A stretch of 57,122 nt of DNA from Streptomyces djakartensis. Lineage in GTDB: Bacteria > Actinomycetota > Actinomycetes > Streptomycetales > Streptomycetaceae. The notes below the pieces were generated by a model that was not told the origin of the DNA, made no database searches, and was given only the letters and a program-made list of their open reading frames with translations. The first letter of the stretch is position 1; every line of letters begins with the position of its first letter. Location: contig NZ_BMWE01000030.1 of the NCBI RefSeq assembly GCF_014651075.1, forward strand, positions 1-57,122, given 5' to 3'. Positions 1 through 9,128 of the stretch are shown piece after piece. Made by a program: the position numbers and the translations under genes.

Positions 1-1
1 G

Positions 2-2791
2 GCCGCGCGGGCGGCCGGCGCCCGTCCGGAGGGCGGCGGACCCGGGGACCGCGGGACGCGCGCGTCCCAGGCCCGGACCGACGCGGCCTCCGTCAGCTCG
101 CAGGGTGACCTGACGCGCCCCGCCGCACCGGACGGCGGCACTCCGCAGCGGCGCGATGCGACGCAGGCCCGGCTCGGTGCCGGGGACACGCACGCGGGAC
201 GCATCGGCGCCGAGGCGCTGGACGGGGCGTTCGGCGCAGGCACGAACGGCTCCGGTCGGCGGGGAGGGACCGAGGGCCTCGCTCCCGGTACCGACAGCTC
301 GGGCCGGCGGGGCGGAGAGGCGGGCGGCCATGCGCCCGGCACCGACGGCTCCGCATGGCACACAGGGACGGACGGACGCGCTCCCGGTACGGACGGTTCG
401 GGCCGGCTGGACGGGGAGGCCGGCGGAGTCGGCGGTGGGCGCAAGGGCACGCCGCTCCGGGGCACCGAACTGCCGCAGGGCACGCGCAGGCGGGGCGGGC
501 TCGGGGCGTGGGCGCGCCGGTTGGCCGGTGGGCGTGGTGAGCAGGACTCCGCGGCCCCGAGCGAGACGTACGAGGACGAACCGGCCGGAGTCGCCGTACA
601 GCGGGCACCGGTCGCCCCGGCGGTGCCGGAGACCTGGCCGGACCCGGCGGCCGTGCTGCTGACGGCGCTCGGGCCGGGGCCCCGGCTGTGGGAGCGCGGG
701 CCGGACCACCCGGAGGCGCTCGCGGTGCGCCTCGGGACGGCCGACCGCGCGGCGCCCGACGGCTCGGGTCTGCTGCCCGCGGTGCCGGTCACCGCCGGGC
801 TGCGCGAGGTCGGCGCACTCGGGCTGGCCGGGCCGCGGGCGCGGCTCGCCGGGCTGGCCCGTGCCGTGCTGGCCCAGCTCGCCGTGCTGCACTCCCCCGA
901 CACGCTGGAGATCGTCCTGATCGCCGCGGACCGCTCCCGTCCACTGGAGGAGCGCACCGCCGAGTGGTCCTGGCTGGGCTGGCTGCCGCATGTCCGCCCC
1001 GGGCACGGCCAGGACTGCCGTCTGCTCCTCGCCCACGACCGTGAACAGGCTGCCGCCCGCACCGACGAGCTCCTGCGCCGTCTGGAGGACGAGCTGGCGG
1101 AAACGGGGCCGGCGGCCGGTGACGCCCCGGAGAGCGGCATCCGTCCCGGTGGAGCCCCCCGCCGTCCCTCCTGGGCCCAGGACGACCCCGGCACGGACGG
1201 AGCGCGCGCCTACCGGGGCCCGTACACCGTCCTGGTGGTGGACGGCGACCCCGGTGGCTCCGGCCTGCGCGACGCCGTGGCGCGGCTCGCGCTGGAGGGC
1301 CCCCGGGCCGGTATCCACGTGGTGTGTCTGGCGGAGACGGCCGCCGCGTCCCCGGCGTCCCCGGTGACGGAGACCTATGAGGCGGCCTGCTCGGTCTCGC
1401 CGACGTTCCGGCAGTGCGGCGCGATCGCACTGCTCAGTGGGGACGTGGCGACGGCGCTGAGGCTGATGCGGGTGGCCAGGGCCGGCGGTTCCGCCCCGGC
1501 CGGGCCCGTGGGCCACGGCACCGTCGCCACGGTCGACGCCGTCTCCGCCGCCTGGGCCGAGCGGTTCGCCCGGGCGCTGGCGCCCCTGCGTACGGACGGC
1601 GCGTCGAGTGAGCGGCAGCCGCGCGTCTCCGCGCCGCTGCCCCAGGCGGCCCGGCTGCTGGACGAACTGGGCCTGGCCCGGGCGACCCCGGCGTCACTGA
1701 TGGCGCGCTGGGCGGACGCGGCCGACGACGGCGAGGCGCTGGGCGGGCGGGTGCGCGCGGTGCTGGGCGCCGGGCCGCGCGGCCCGGTCTGTGCGGATCT
1801 CGCCGCCCAGGGACCGCACCTGCTGGTCGAGGGCCCGCCGGGCAGTGGCCGGACGGAGCTGCTGCGGGCGGTCGTCGCGTCCCTGGCCGCCGCCGAGCGG
1901 CCGGACCGCCTGAGCGTCGTGCTGGTCGACGGGCGGGGCGGCCCCGGCGCGGTTGGCGGCGAAGGGCTGCGTGTGTGCACGGACGTACCGCATGTCACCA
2001 CTTATCTCACCGCCCACGACCCGGTTCTGATGCGGGAGTTCGCGCAGTCGCTGAGCGCCGAGCTGAAACGGCGCGCCGAGCTGCTGGGGCGGTCCGGCTT
2101 CACCGAGTGGCACACCGGGCGCCAAGTGTCGGGCCGTATGGTCGCGCAGCGCACGGCGATATCCCGGGGCGGCGCCCAGACCGAGGCCGCCGCCGGTGCC
2201 GGGGATCTCGACAGCCCGGCCAGTTCCACGCTGCGGCTGCGGCCCGGAGCGGCCAGGCGGCAGACGCAGGCGGCGCCGCCACTGCCGCGGCTCGTCGTGG
2301 TCGTCGACGACCTGGACGCGCTGGTCTCCCCGGCGCTCGGGTCCACCGGACGGCCCGCGGCCGGATCGGTGATGCGCGCGCTGGAGGCCGTGGCCCGGGA
2401 GGGTGAGCGGCTGGGCGTGCACCTGGTGGCGGCCAGCGGGCCCTGTCCGCGTACGGCGGAGACGGAACCGGCGCGCCGCGCCACCCTTCGCGTGACCCTG
2501 GACGCCCCGGCGGCGGGCCCCGACGAGCCGGCTCCGGGTCGTGGACGCCTCGACCGCGCGGACGGGCGGAGCACCCCGTTCCAGGGCGGGCGCGTCACCG
2601 GCCGTATCCCCCGGACGGCGACTCTGCGCCCCACGGTCGTCCCACTGGAATGGCACCGCATGGGTGACCCTCCGGCCCGGCGTCCGGTGCGGGAACTCGG
2701 AAACGGCCCGACCGACCTGGCACTGTTGGCCAGCGCGCTGGAAAGGGCGGCGCGGGAGGTCTCGGCGGCCAAGGTGCCGTCACTTCTGTAG
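2..2791 (+). CDS. FtsK/SpoIIIE-like ATPase, C-terminal part (5' end outside window)
   Basis: The frame is open from the window edge, so the gene starts upstream; a TTG at 521 is in frame but is not needed as a start. About 929 residues are visible. The first ~200 are Gly/Asp/Arg-rich low complexity with APGTD-type repeats. Then comes a block starting RLWERGPDHPEALAVRLG, typical of FHA-containing FtsK/SpoIIIE and EccC-like proteins. The last ATPase domain has a P-loop GPPGSGRTE (about 1831-1857) and Walker B VVVVDDLDAL (about 2290-2320). The P-loop lysine is arginine, so this last domain may bind ATP weakly, as in degenerate EccC-type domains. The role is inferred to be DNA or protein translocation at the membrane; the N-terminal FHA or membrane part cannot be seen. 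The next gene begins 184 bp downstream. Confidence 0.85.
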   Translation, partial: AARAAGARPEGGGPGDRGTRASQARTDAASVSSQGDLTRPAAPDGGTPQRRDATQARLGAGDTHAGRIGAEALDGAFGAGTNGSGRRGGTEGLAPGTDSSGRRGGEAGGHAPGTDGSAWHTGTDGRAPGTDGSGRLDGEAGGVGGGRKGTPLRGTELPQGTRRRGGLGAWARRLAGGRGEQDSAAPSETYEDEPAGVAVQRAPVAPAVPETWPDPAAVLLTALGPGPRLWERGPDHPEALAVRLGTADRAAPDGSGLLPAVPVTAGLREVGALGLAGPRARLAGLARAVLAQLAVLHSPDTLEIVLIAADRSRPLEERTAEWSWLGWLPHVRPGHGQDCRLLLAHDREQAAARTDELLRRLEDELAETGPAAGDAPESGIRPGGAPRRPSWAQDDPGTDGARAYRGPYTVLVVDGDPGGSGLRDAVARLALEGPRAGIHVVCLAETAAASPASPVTETYEAACSVSPTFRQCGAIALLSGDVATALRLMRVARAGGSAPAGPVGHGTVATVDAVSAAWAERFARALAPLRTDGASSERQPRVSAPLPQAARLLDELGLARATPASLMARWADAADDGEALGGRVRAVLGAGPRGPVCADLAAQGPHLLVEGPPGSGRTELLRAVVASLAAAERPDRLSVVLVDGRGGPGAVGGEGLRVCTDVPHVTTYLTAHDPVLMREFAQSLSAELKRRAELLGRSGFTEWHTGRQVSGRMVAQRTAISRGGAQTEAAAGAGDLDSPASSTLRLRPGAARRQTQAAPPLPRLVVVVDDLDALVSPALGSTGRPAAGSVMRALEAVAREGERLGVHLVAASGPCPRTAETEPARRATLRVTLDAPAAGPDEPAPGRGRLDRADGRSTPFQGGRVTGRIPRTATLRPTVVPLEWHRMGDPPARRPVRELGNGPTDLALLASALERAAREVSAAKVPSLL
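280..427 (+). repeat. In-frame repeats in the low-complexity region of the FtsK-like gene
   Basis: Two ~48-bp copies (about 280-328 and 379-427) share CTCCCGGTAC followed by GGGCCGG. They encode APGTDSSGR and APGTDGSGR, each followed by a GEAGG element. A third, shorter APGTDGS lies between them at about 332-352. The repeat is in the disordered part of the protein and probably arose by slippage or unequal recombination. Confidence 0.6.
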
Positions 2792-2975
2792 CCAGGGGGC
2801 ACTGGCCGAATGCCGACCACGTCCTTCGATCAGGGACGAGCCCGCTGGTCACGACGGTGTCACGATCCCCCGCTTGACAGCCGATGCCATCTTGCCGCCC
2901 CCGCACACCGGGCGTAGACCAGATCGCACGGGAGCGCGCTCGACGTTCGACGAGGGAACGAAGAACGGGGCAGTC

Positions 2976-4379
2976 ATGCGCATGACGAGCAGCACCATCC
3001 GGACACGTTGGTCGCCCGAGCGGAACAAGGCGACCCCTCACAGCCGCAGGTCCACCAGGGCCGCGGCGGCCGTCGCCGCGGGAGCGCTCGCGCTCTCGCT
3101 CACCGCATGCGGAGGCGACGACAACGGCAACAGTGGAAACACGGGCGGCACCGAGGAGACCGCCAGCCAGGTCACCCTGCCGAAGCTGGACGGCACGAGC
3201 CTGGAGATCGCCGCCGTGTGGAGCGGTACCGAACAGGCCAACTTCAAGAAGGTCCTCCAGGAGTTCGAGAAGCGCACGGGCGCCAAGGTCACGTTCGTGC
3301 CCGCCCAGGACCCGATCATCAACTTCATCGGCTCGAAGGTGGCCGGCGGGCAGCCGCCGGACATCGCGATGCTGCCGCAGCCGGGCGCCATCAAGCAGGC
3401 CGTCGACCGCGGCTGGGCCAAGCCTCTCGGCTCCGACGCCCAGAAGGAGCTCGGCGAGAACTACTCGCAGGGCTGGCAGGACATCGGAAAGGTGAACGGC
3501 AAGCCGTACGGCGTCTACTACAAGGCCGCCAACAAGTCCTTGATCTGGTACAACAACCAGGTCTTCGAGAACGCCGGGGCGAGTGAGCCGGAGACCTGGC
3601 CGGATCTGCTCAACACCGCGCAGACGGTCTTCGACTCCGGCGTCACCCCGTTCTCCATCGGCGCGGCCGAGGGCTGGACGCTGACCGACTGGTTCGAGAA
3701 CGTCTACCTCTCCCAGGCCGGACCGGAGAAGTACGACCAGCTGGCCAAGCACGAGATCAAGTGGACGGACCCGTCCGTGAAGGACGCGCTGACCACTCTC
3801 GCGCAGGTCTGGGGCAAGCCGGACTGGATCGCGAACGGGGCGTTGCAGACCGACTTCCCGGCCTCCGTCACCCAGGTCTTCACCGGCGGGGACCAGCCCA
3901 AGGCGGCCATGGTCGCCGCGGGTGACTTCGCACAGGTCAACATCCCGTCGAGCATGAAGATCGGCACGGACGCGAAGGTCTTCCCGTTCCCGGCCGTGGG
4001 TGACCAGGGCCCGGTGGTCTCGGGCGGCGACGCGGCCGTGATCCTCGAGGACTCCAAGGGGTCCCAGGCCCTGGCCACCTGGCTCGCCTCGCCCGACGCG
4101 GCGCAGATCCAGGCCAAGCTGGGCGGCTACCTGTCGCCGAACAAGAACGTGCCGAACTCCGCGTACCCGAACGCGGTGCAGCAGAAGATCGCCAAGGCGC
4201 TCATCGACGCCGGTGACGACTTCCGCTTCGACATGTCCGACCAGGCCCCGCAGGCCTTCGGCGGCACCCCCGGCAAGGGTGAGTGGAAGATCCTCCAGGA
4301 CTTCCTGAAGAACCCGAAGGACATCGCGGGTACGCAGGCGAAGCTGGAGGCCGAAGCGGCCGCGGCCTACGGGAACTGA
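2976..4379 (+). CDS. Sugar ABC transporter substrate-binding lipoprotein
   Basis: The 467-residue protein is an extracytoplasmic solute-binding protein (bacterial family 1) that would capture a sugar and deliver it to the two permeases encoded next. It starts at ATG 2976; an ATG two codons later (2982) is an alternative. The signal peptide has a basic N-region (SRRSTR) and a hydrophobic stretch ending in the lipobox LTAC, with the lipidated cysteine at residue 45. The mature protein begins with a flexible GGDDNGNSG tract. Family-typical segments follow, such as FEKRTGAKVTFVPAQDP and GGQPPDIAMLPQPG. It ends 5 bp before the next start, so it is first in a three-gene operon. No ATPase gene is present; Streptomyces carbohydrate importers commonly share the ATPase MsiK encoded elsewhere. 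The substrate cannot be read from the sequence. Confidence 0.93.
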   Translation: MRMTSSTIRTRWSPERNKATPHSRRSTRAAAAVAAGALALSLTACGGDDNGNSGNTGGTEETASQVTLPKLDGTSLEIAAVWSGTEQANFKKVLQEFEKRTGAKVTFVPAQDPIINFIGSKVAGGQPPDIAMLPQPGAIKQAVDRGWAKPLGSDAQKELGENYSQGWQDIGKVNGKPYGVYYKAANKSLIWYNNQVFENAGASEPETWPDLLNTAQTVFDSGVTPFSIGAAEGWTLTDWFENVYLSQAGPEKYDQLAKHEIKWTDPSVKDALTTLAQVWGKPDWIANGALQTDFPASVTQVFTGGDQPKAAMVAAGDFAQVNIPSSMKIGTDAKVFPFPAVGDQGPVVSGGDAAVILEDSKGSQALATWLASPDAAQIQAKLGGYLSPNKNVPNSAYPNAVQQKIAKALIDAGDDFRFDMSDQAPQAFGGTPGKGEWKILQDFLKNPKDIAGTQAKLEAEAAAAYGN

Positions 4380-4384
4380 CGGAG

Positions 4385-5731
4385 ATGACATCGGCCACGG
4401 CGGCAGGGGGCACCAAGCCCCCTGCCGCTCCCAAGTCGCGCAAGAGCGTGACCGGCACCCGCAGGATGGTGGCGGCGCTGTTCCTGCTGCCCGCCCTCGT
4501 CCTGCTCGGCGCGCTCGTGGTGTACCCGATCGGGTACTCGGTGGTCCGAAGCTTCTACGACCAGTCCGGCGACGGCTTCGCCGGCATCGACAACTACAAG
4601 GCCCTCTTCACCGACGAGGGCATCCGCACCGCGCTGAAGAACAACATCATCTGGGTGGTGTTCGCGCCGACGATCGCGACGGCGCTCGGTCTGATCTTCG
4701 CGGTGCTGACCGAACGGGTGCGCTGGGGCACGGCCTTCAAGCTGGTCGTCTTCATGCCGATGGCGATCTCGATGCTGGCGGCGGGCATCATCTTCCGCCT
4801 GGTGTACGACCAGGACCCGGACAAGGGCGTGGCGAACGCGGTGTGGGTGGGCGTGCACGACACGTTCGCCCAGTCGTCGGCGTTCCCGAAGGCCCACCCG
4901 GGCCGCCAGTCGCCGCTGAAGCCGGCCGGCGGCGGCGCGTTCATCACCAAGTCGCCGGTCAGCGCGGGCGAGGCCGTCTCACTGCCCCTGGTGGGTGTCG
5001 CGCCCGACCAGATGCCCGACGACGCGAAACCGGCCGTGGCGCCGAAGCCCGAGCCGGGCGAGGTCACCGGCACGACGTGGCAGGACTTCACGCGTGGCCG
5101 GGGCGTCGGCGAACTGGGCGGGGTCGATCCGTCGGAGCTCGGTTACGCGGGAATGAGGATCGAGGCCGTGAAGGACGGCAGGGTCGTGGCGTCGACGACG
5201 GCCGGCGACGACGGCACCTTCACACTGCCGGCATCGGCCGACGGGGCCCTGCTCCGGCTGCCGGAGAGCAACTTCAAGGAGCCGTACAACGGCCTGGACT
5301 GGCTCGGCCCGTCCCTGGTCACCCCGTCCATCATCGGCTCGTACATCTGGATGTGGGCCGGGTTCGCGATGGTGCTGATCGCGGCGGGGCTCGCGGGTGT
5401 GCCCCGTGAGCTGCTGGAGGCGGCCAGGGTCGACGGAGCGTCGGAGTGGCAGGTGTTCAGACGGGTCACGGTGCCGCTGCTGGCGCCGGTCCTCGCGGTC
5501 GTCACCGTCACCCTGATGATCAACGTGTTGAAGATCTTCGACCTGGTCTTCATCATCGCCCCCGGCTCCTCCCAGGACGACGCGAACGTCCTCGCCCTGG
5601 AGCTGTACCGCAAGGGCTTCTCCGAGGACCAGCCGGGCATCGCCAGCGCCATCTCGGTGTTCCTGCTGCTGCTCGTGATCCCGGTGATGTGGTTCAACGT
5701 CAGGCGGCTGAGGCGGGAGGTGCGGCGATGA
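4385..5731 (+). CDS. Sugar ABC transporter permease, MalF type, with large extracytoplasmic insert
   Basis: This 448-residue integral membrane permease pairs with the downstream permease. The first membrane helix is around residues 28-50 and others near 88-108 and 118-140. The cytoplasmic EAA loop that docks the ATPase is ELLEAARVDGASEWQVFRR (342-360). Most MalF-type sugar permeases are about 300 residues; the excess here is one insert at about 145-310 between two helices. It includes a Pro-rich linker (PAVAPKPEPGEVTG) and a beta-rich part with IEAVKDGRVVAS and DDGTFTL, which resembles a carboxypeptidase-regulatory/transthyretin-like fold (my inference). GGAG lies directly against ATG 4385, so ribosomes probably arrive from the preceding gene. 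The stop overlaps the next start as ATGA. Confidence 0.9.
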   Translation: MTSATAAGGTKPPAAPKSRKSVTGTRRMVAALFLLPALVLLGALVVYPIGYSVVRSFYDQSGDGFAGIDNYKALFTDEGIRTALKNNIIWVVFAPTIATALGLIFAVLTERVRWGTAFKLVVFMPMAISMLAAGIIFRLVYDQDPDKGVANAVWVGVHDTFAQSSAFPKAHPGRQSPLKPAGGGAFITKSPVSAGEAVSLPLVGVAPDQMPDDAKPAVAPKPEPGEVTGTTWQDFTRGRGVGELGGVDPSELGYAGMRIEAVKDGRVVASTTAGDDGTFTLPASADGALLRLPESNFKEPYNGLDWLGPSLVTPSIIGSYIWMWAGFAMVLIAAGLAGVPRELLEAARVDGASEWQVFRRVTVPLLAPVLAVVTVTLMINVLKIFDLVFIIAPGSSQDDANVLALELYRKGFSEDQPGIASAISVFLLLLVIPVMWFNVRRLRREVRR

Positions 5732-6642
5732 CCGCGGACGCGGGCAGTCTGCCCGGCAAGGCGGCGCGGCCCTCCGGATCGGTGAAGGCGAAGCACTCGC
5801 TGGCGTCCCGGCTGGTCGAGGGGGTCAGCGGCGGACTCGTGCGGGTGTTCCTCGTCCTGGTGGGTCTCTTCTGGCTGGTGCCCACCATCGGCCTGCTGCT
5901 GTCCAGTCTCCGCTCGCCGGAGAACATCGCGGCCAGCGGCTGGTGGAAGGTGTTCACCGAGCCGTCCCAGATCACCTTCGACAGCTACTCGAAGCTGCTG
6001 CAGAACGAGGACATCACCAGCAGCCTGCTGAACACCGTGTGGATCACGGTGCCGGCGACGCTGCTGGTCGTGGTCATCGGCTCGCTGGCGGGTTACGCCT
6101 TCGCCTGGATGGAGTTCCCCGGCCGGGACTGGTGGTTCCTTGGCGTGGTCGGCCTGCTGGTCGTACCGGTGCAGGTCGCGCTGATCCCGATCGCCGAACT
6201 CTTCGGCGCCATCGGCATCTTCGGCTCGGTGCTCGGTGTGGTGTTCTTCCACGTCGGCTTCGGCCTGCCCTTCGCCGTGTTCCTGCTGCGGAACTTCTTC
6301 GCGGAGATCCCGAGGGAGCTGCTGGAGGCGGCGCGCCTGGACGGGGCGGGTGAACTGCGGCTGTTCTTCCGCGTCGTGATGCCGCTCGGGGCTCCGGCGA
6401 TCGCGGCCCTCGGCATCTTCCAGTTCCTGTGGGTGTGGAACGACCTGCTGGTCGCGCTGATCTTCTCGGACTCCGGGAGCCAGCCGATCACCGTGGCGCT
6501 CCAGACGCAGGTACGGCAGTTCGGCAACAACATCGACGTGCTGGCACCCGGCGCGTTCATCTCGATGGTGGTTCCGCTGGTCGTCTTCTTCGCGTTCCAG
6601 CGGCAGTTCGTGTCCGGCGTGATGGCGGGCGCGGTGAAGTAG
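5728..6642 (+). CDS. Sugar ABC transporter permease, MalG type
   Basis: This 304-residue partner permease completes the importer. It starts at ATG 5728, which shares four bases (ATGA) with the upstream stop, indicating translational coupling. A basic N-terminal tail (~35 residues) precedes the first helix (VRVFLVLVGLFWLVPTIGLL). The EAA motif is ELLEAARLDGAGELRLFFR. Further helices include FWLVPTIGLLLSSL, VVGLLVVPVQVALIPI and FISMVVPLVVFFAF. The size is normal for MalG-type permeases, unlike its long partner. A hairpin 20 bp downstream probably ends the operon. Confidence 0.92.
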   Translation: MTADAGSLPGKAARPSGSVKAKHSLASRLVEGVSGGLVRVFLVLVGLFWLVPTIGLLLSSLRSPENIAASGWWKVFTEPSQITFDSYSKLLQNEDITSSLLNTVWITVPATLLVVVIGSLAGYAFAWMEFPGRDWWFLGVVGLLVVPVQVALIPIAELFGAIGIFGSVLGVVFFHVGFGLPFAVFLLRNFFAEIPRELLEAARLDGAGELRLFFRVVMPLGAPAIAALGIFQFLWVWNDLLVALIFSDSGSQPITVALQTQVRQFGNNIDVLAPGAFISMVVPLVVFFAFQRQFVSGVMAGAVK

Positions 6643-6661
6643 TTCCCGGTACACGGCAGTT

Positions 6662-6693
6662 GAGGGGGCGGGCCGGTCGCGGTGCGCCCCCTC
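6662..6693 (+). terminator. Hairpin after the sugar ABC operon
   Basis: The nine-base arms GAGGGGGCG (6662-6670) and CGCCCCCTC (6685-6693) are perfectly complementary around a 14-base GC-rich loop. The hairpin lies 20 bp after the MalG-type permease stop. There is no U-tract, which is common for Streptomyces terminators. Confidence 0.5.
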
Positions 6694-6772
6694 GGCGTTC
6701 CCCCGGATGCCGTAGCCGCCGTAACCAAGTCGCCCCACCGGCCGTTCCCGGGCCGAACGCCCGCGCCGACCG

Positions 6773-9046
6773 ATGGATGGCCTCTTGCCCAGGTTCAGTG
6801 TGATTGTCCCCGTGTACCAGGTTCAGGCGTATCTGCACGAGTGCCTCGAATCGGTGCTCTCCCAGTCCTGTCCCGATCTGGAACTGATCGCGGTCGACGA
6901 CTGCTCGCCGGACGCGTGCGGCGCGATCATCGACGAGTTCGCCGCCCGGGACGCGCGTGTGCGGCCCGTCCACCTGGCGCAGAACGTGGGCCTGGGCCCC
7001 GCCCGCAACGCCGGTGCGGCGCAGGCGAGCGGTGACTACCTGCTGTTCCTGGACGCCGACGACACCTTCACGCCCCACGCGCTGCGGTCGATCGCGGACC
7101 GGTTGAAGGAGACGGGTGATCCGGAGGTCCTGGTCTTCGACTACGCGCGCACGTACTGGAACGGCGAGACGGTCCGCAACCAGGCGGCCCTCCACCTCAC
7201 CGAGCAGGGCCCCGCCCCGTTCCGGCTGGAGGACCGGCCGGGGCTGCTGAGGCTGCTGATGGTCGCCTGGAACAAGGCCTACCGGCGGGAGTTCATCGAG
7301 GAGCAGGGGTTCGTCTTCCCGCCCGGGTACTACGAGGACACGCCGTGGACGTATCCGGTGCTGATGACCGCCGAGTCGATCGCCACCCTCGACCGGGTCT
7401 GCGTGCACTACCGGCAGCGCCGGCGGGGCAGCATCCTGCGCACCACCAGCGAGCGGCACTTCGACGTCTTCGAGCAGTACGACCGGGTCTTCGCCCATCT
7501 CGACGCCCGCCCGGAACTGGCCAGGTGGCGGCCCGACCTGTTCCGCCGCATGGTCCATCACCTGGCGGTGGTGTACTCCCGCCGGGACCGGCTGCCGCAC
7601 GGTTCGCGCGCGGACTTCATGCGCCGGGCCCGTGCCCACTACCGCCGTTACCGCACGCCGGGCGTACCGCTTCCCCCTCGCAGCCGGATCCAGCACGTCC
7701 TGATCCGCTTCGGCCTGCACCGCACCTACCGCACGCTGCAAGGGGCGTCCGCTCTGCACCGCGCGACCGCCCGGACCTCCGGGCAGTTGCTGCGGGGCCT
7801 GAGTTCCGCCGCGCTCAGGTGTCACTACCGCGTCCAGCGCTGTCTCCCGCTGCGCGCCGACCGGGCCGTGTTCACCGCCTACGACGGCCGCGGCCACGGC
7901 TGTGGTCCGGGTGCTCTGGAGTCGGCGTTCCGCGACCTCGCGCCGCACATCCGCACGGCGTGGATCGCCCGTCCCGAGCACCACCACACGATCCCGCCGG
8001 GCACCCGCCGCCTCGTCCCCGGCACGGCCGGCTACTGGACGGCGCTCGCCCGGTCCGCCTACCTGGTCAGCAACACCGACTTCGACGACCGCCTGGTCAA
8101 GCGCCGGGGCCAGGTCCTCATCCAGACCGGGCAGGGCACCCCGCTGGGGCACATCGGCCTCGACCTGCTGGAACGTCCGGCGGCCGCCCGCGGCCGGGAC
8201 TTCGCCCGGCTGCTCAGGGGCGTCGACCAGTGGGACTACGTGCTGTCCGCCAACCGCCACACCACACTCACCCACCAGCGCGTCCACCCCGGCCGCTACA
8301 CGGTGCTGGAGTACGGCAACCCCCGCAACGACGTGTTCCGGACGGCGACCGCGGCGGACGTGACCCGGCTGCGTGCCTCGCTGGGCATCCCCGAGGGCAC
8401 GGTGGCGATCCTGTACGCGCCGGCGCACCGCGACTACCGCCGCTCCCAGCGCCGCAGCCTCGACCTCCACCGGATCGTGCGCCGGCTGGGCCCCCGCTTC
8501 GTGGTGCTGGCCCGCGCCCACCAGGCCTACGACGCCCCGCTGACCAGCACCTGCGGCAGGGTCGTCGACGTCAGCGGCCATCCGAGCGTGTCGTCGCTGT
8601 GCCTGGCCTCGGACGCCCTGGTCACGGACTACTCGTCACTCATGTTCGACTACGCCAACCTGGACCGGCCGATCGTGATCCACGCCGACGACTGGGAGGC
8701 GTACGAGGCGGCCCGCGGCACCTACTTCGACCTGCGGTCCTTCCCGCCGGGCGCGGTCGCCCGCGGTGAGGACGAACTGATCGACATCTTCGCCACCGGC
8801 CACTGGCGCGGCTCCCGGTCGGCCCAGCTGCGTTCGGCGTTCCGCGAGCGGTTCTGCGCCTACGACGACGGCCGGGCCGCGGAACGGGTCGTACGCCGGG
8901 TCGTCCTCGGGGAGCCGGAACCGCCGCCGGTCGTACCACTGGGCGAGCGCCGTCCGGTGCCCTCGGCCGCGGCGTCGCTGACGCGCGAACCGCTCGCCAC
9001 GATCGCCCTGCCGGTCACCGCCGCCGTCGCCGCCGACAGCGCGTGA
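6773..9046 (+). CDS. Bifunctional GT2 glycosyltransferase / TagF-like (CDP-glycerol transferase family) protein, Gln variant
   Basis: The 757-residue fusion has an N-terminal GT-A/GT2 domain (about 6-290) with FSVIVPVYQVQ, nucleotide-sugar motif VDDCSPD, metal-binding DADD at 94-97 and a YYED acceptor-base motif near 186-189. A C-terminal CDP-glycerol glycerophosphotransferase-like domain (about 365-710) has YAPAHRDY, RAH (H583) and TDYSS (618-622). The normally conserved HGTPLK element reads QGTPLG: the catalytic-type His is Gln454 and the Lys is Gly, so phosphotransfer may be altered or lost. Expected role: adding sugars and phospho-units to a teichoic-acid-like wall polymer at the inner membrane face. 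ATG 6773 is the first start after an in-frame stop at 6722; no clear Shine-Dalgarno is visible, so it could be leaderless. First of a run of related fusions. Confidence 0.9.
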   Translation: MDGLLPRFSVIVPVYQVQAYLHECLESVLSQSCPDLELIAVDDCSPDACGAIIDEFAARDARVRPVHLAQNVGLGPARNAGAAQASGDYLLFLDADDTFTPHALRSIADRLKETGDPEVLVFDYARTYWNGETVRNQAALHLTEQGPAPFRLEDRPGLLRLLMVAWNKAYRREFIEEQGFVFPPGYYEDTPWTYPVLMTAESIATLDRVCVHYRQRRRGSILRTTSERHFDVFEQYDRVFAHLDARPELARWRPDLFRRMVHHLAVVYSRRDRLPHGSRADFMRRARAHYRRYRTPGVPLPPRSRIQHVLIRFGLHRTYRTLQGASALHRATARTSGQLLRGLSSAALRCHYRVQRCLPLRADRAVFTAYDGRGHGCGPGALESAFRDLAPHIRTAWIARPEHHHTIPPGTRRLVPGTAGYWTALARSAYLVSNTDFDDRLVKRRGQVLIQTGQGTPLGHIGLDLLERPAAARGRDFARLLRGVDQWDYVLSANRHTTLTHQRVHPGRYTVLEYGNPRNDVFRTATAADVTRLRASLGIPEGTVAILYAPAHRDYRRSQRRSLDLHRIVRRLGPRFVVLARAHQAYDAPLTSTCGRVVDVSGHPSVSSLCLASDALVTDYSSLMFDYANLDRPIVIHADDWEAYEAARGTYFDLRSFPPGAVARGEDELIDIFATGHWRGSRSAQLRSAFRERFCAYDDGRAAERVVRRVVLGEPEPPPVVPLGERRPVPSAAASLTREPLATIALPVTAAVAADSA

Positions 9047-9128
9047 ACACGCCTCGTACCCCGGCGAGCCCACCGCCGTGCCGCGTACGGCCGCCCCGCA
9101 CCTGAAGGTCTCCGACAGGAAGAGCAGA

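Noticed and set aside
2874..2879. TTGACA as a -35 box for the sugar ABC operon
   Set aside because: A perfect hexamer, but no -10-like sequence at 16-19 bp; the nearest candidate is 35 bp away.
9078..9128. Earlier GTG start for the second fusion
   Set aside because: The added residues are not conserved and the ribosome site fits ATG 9129.
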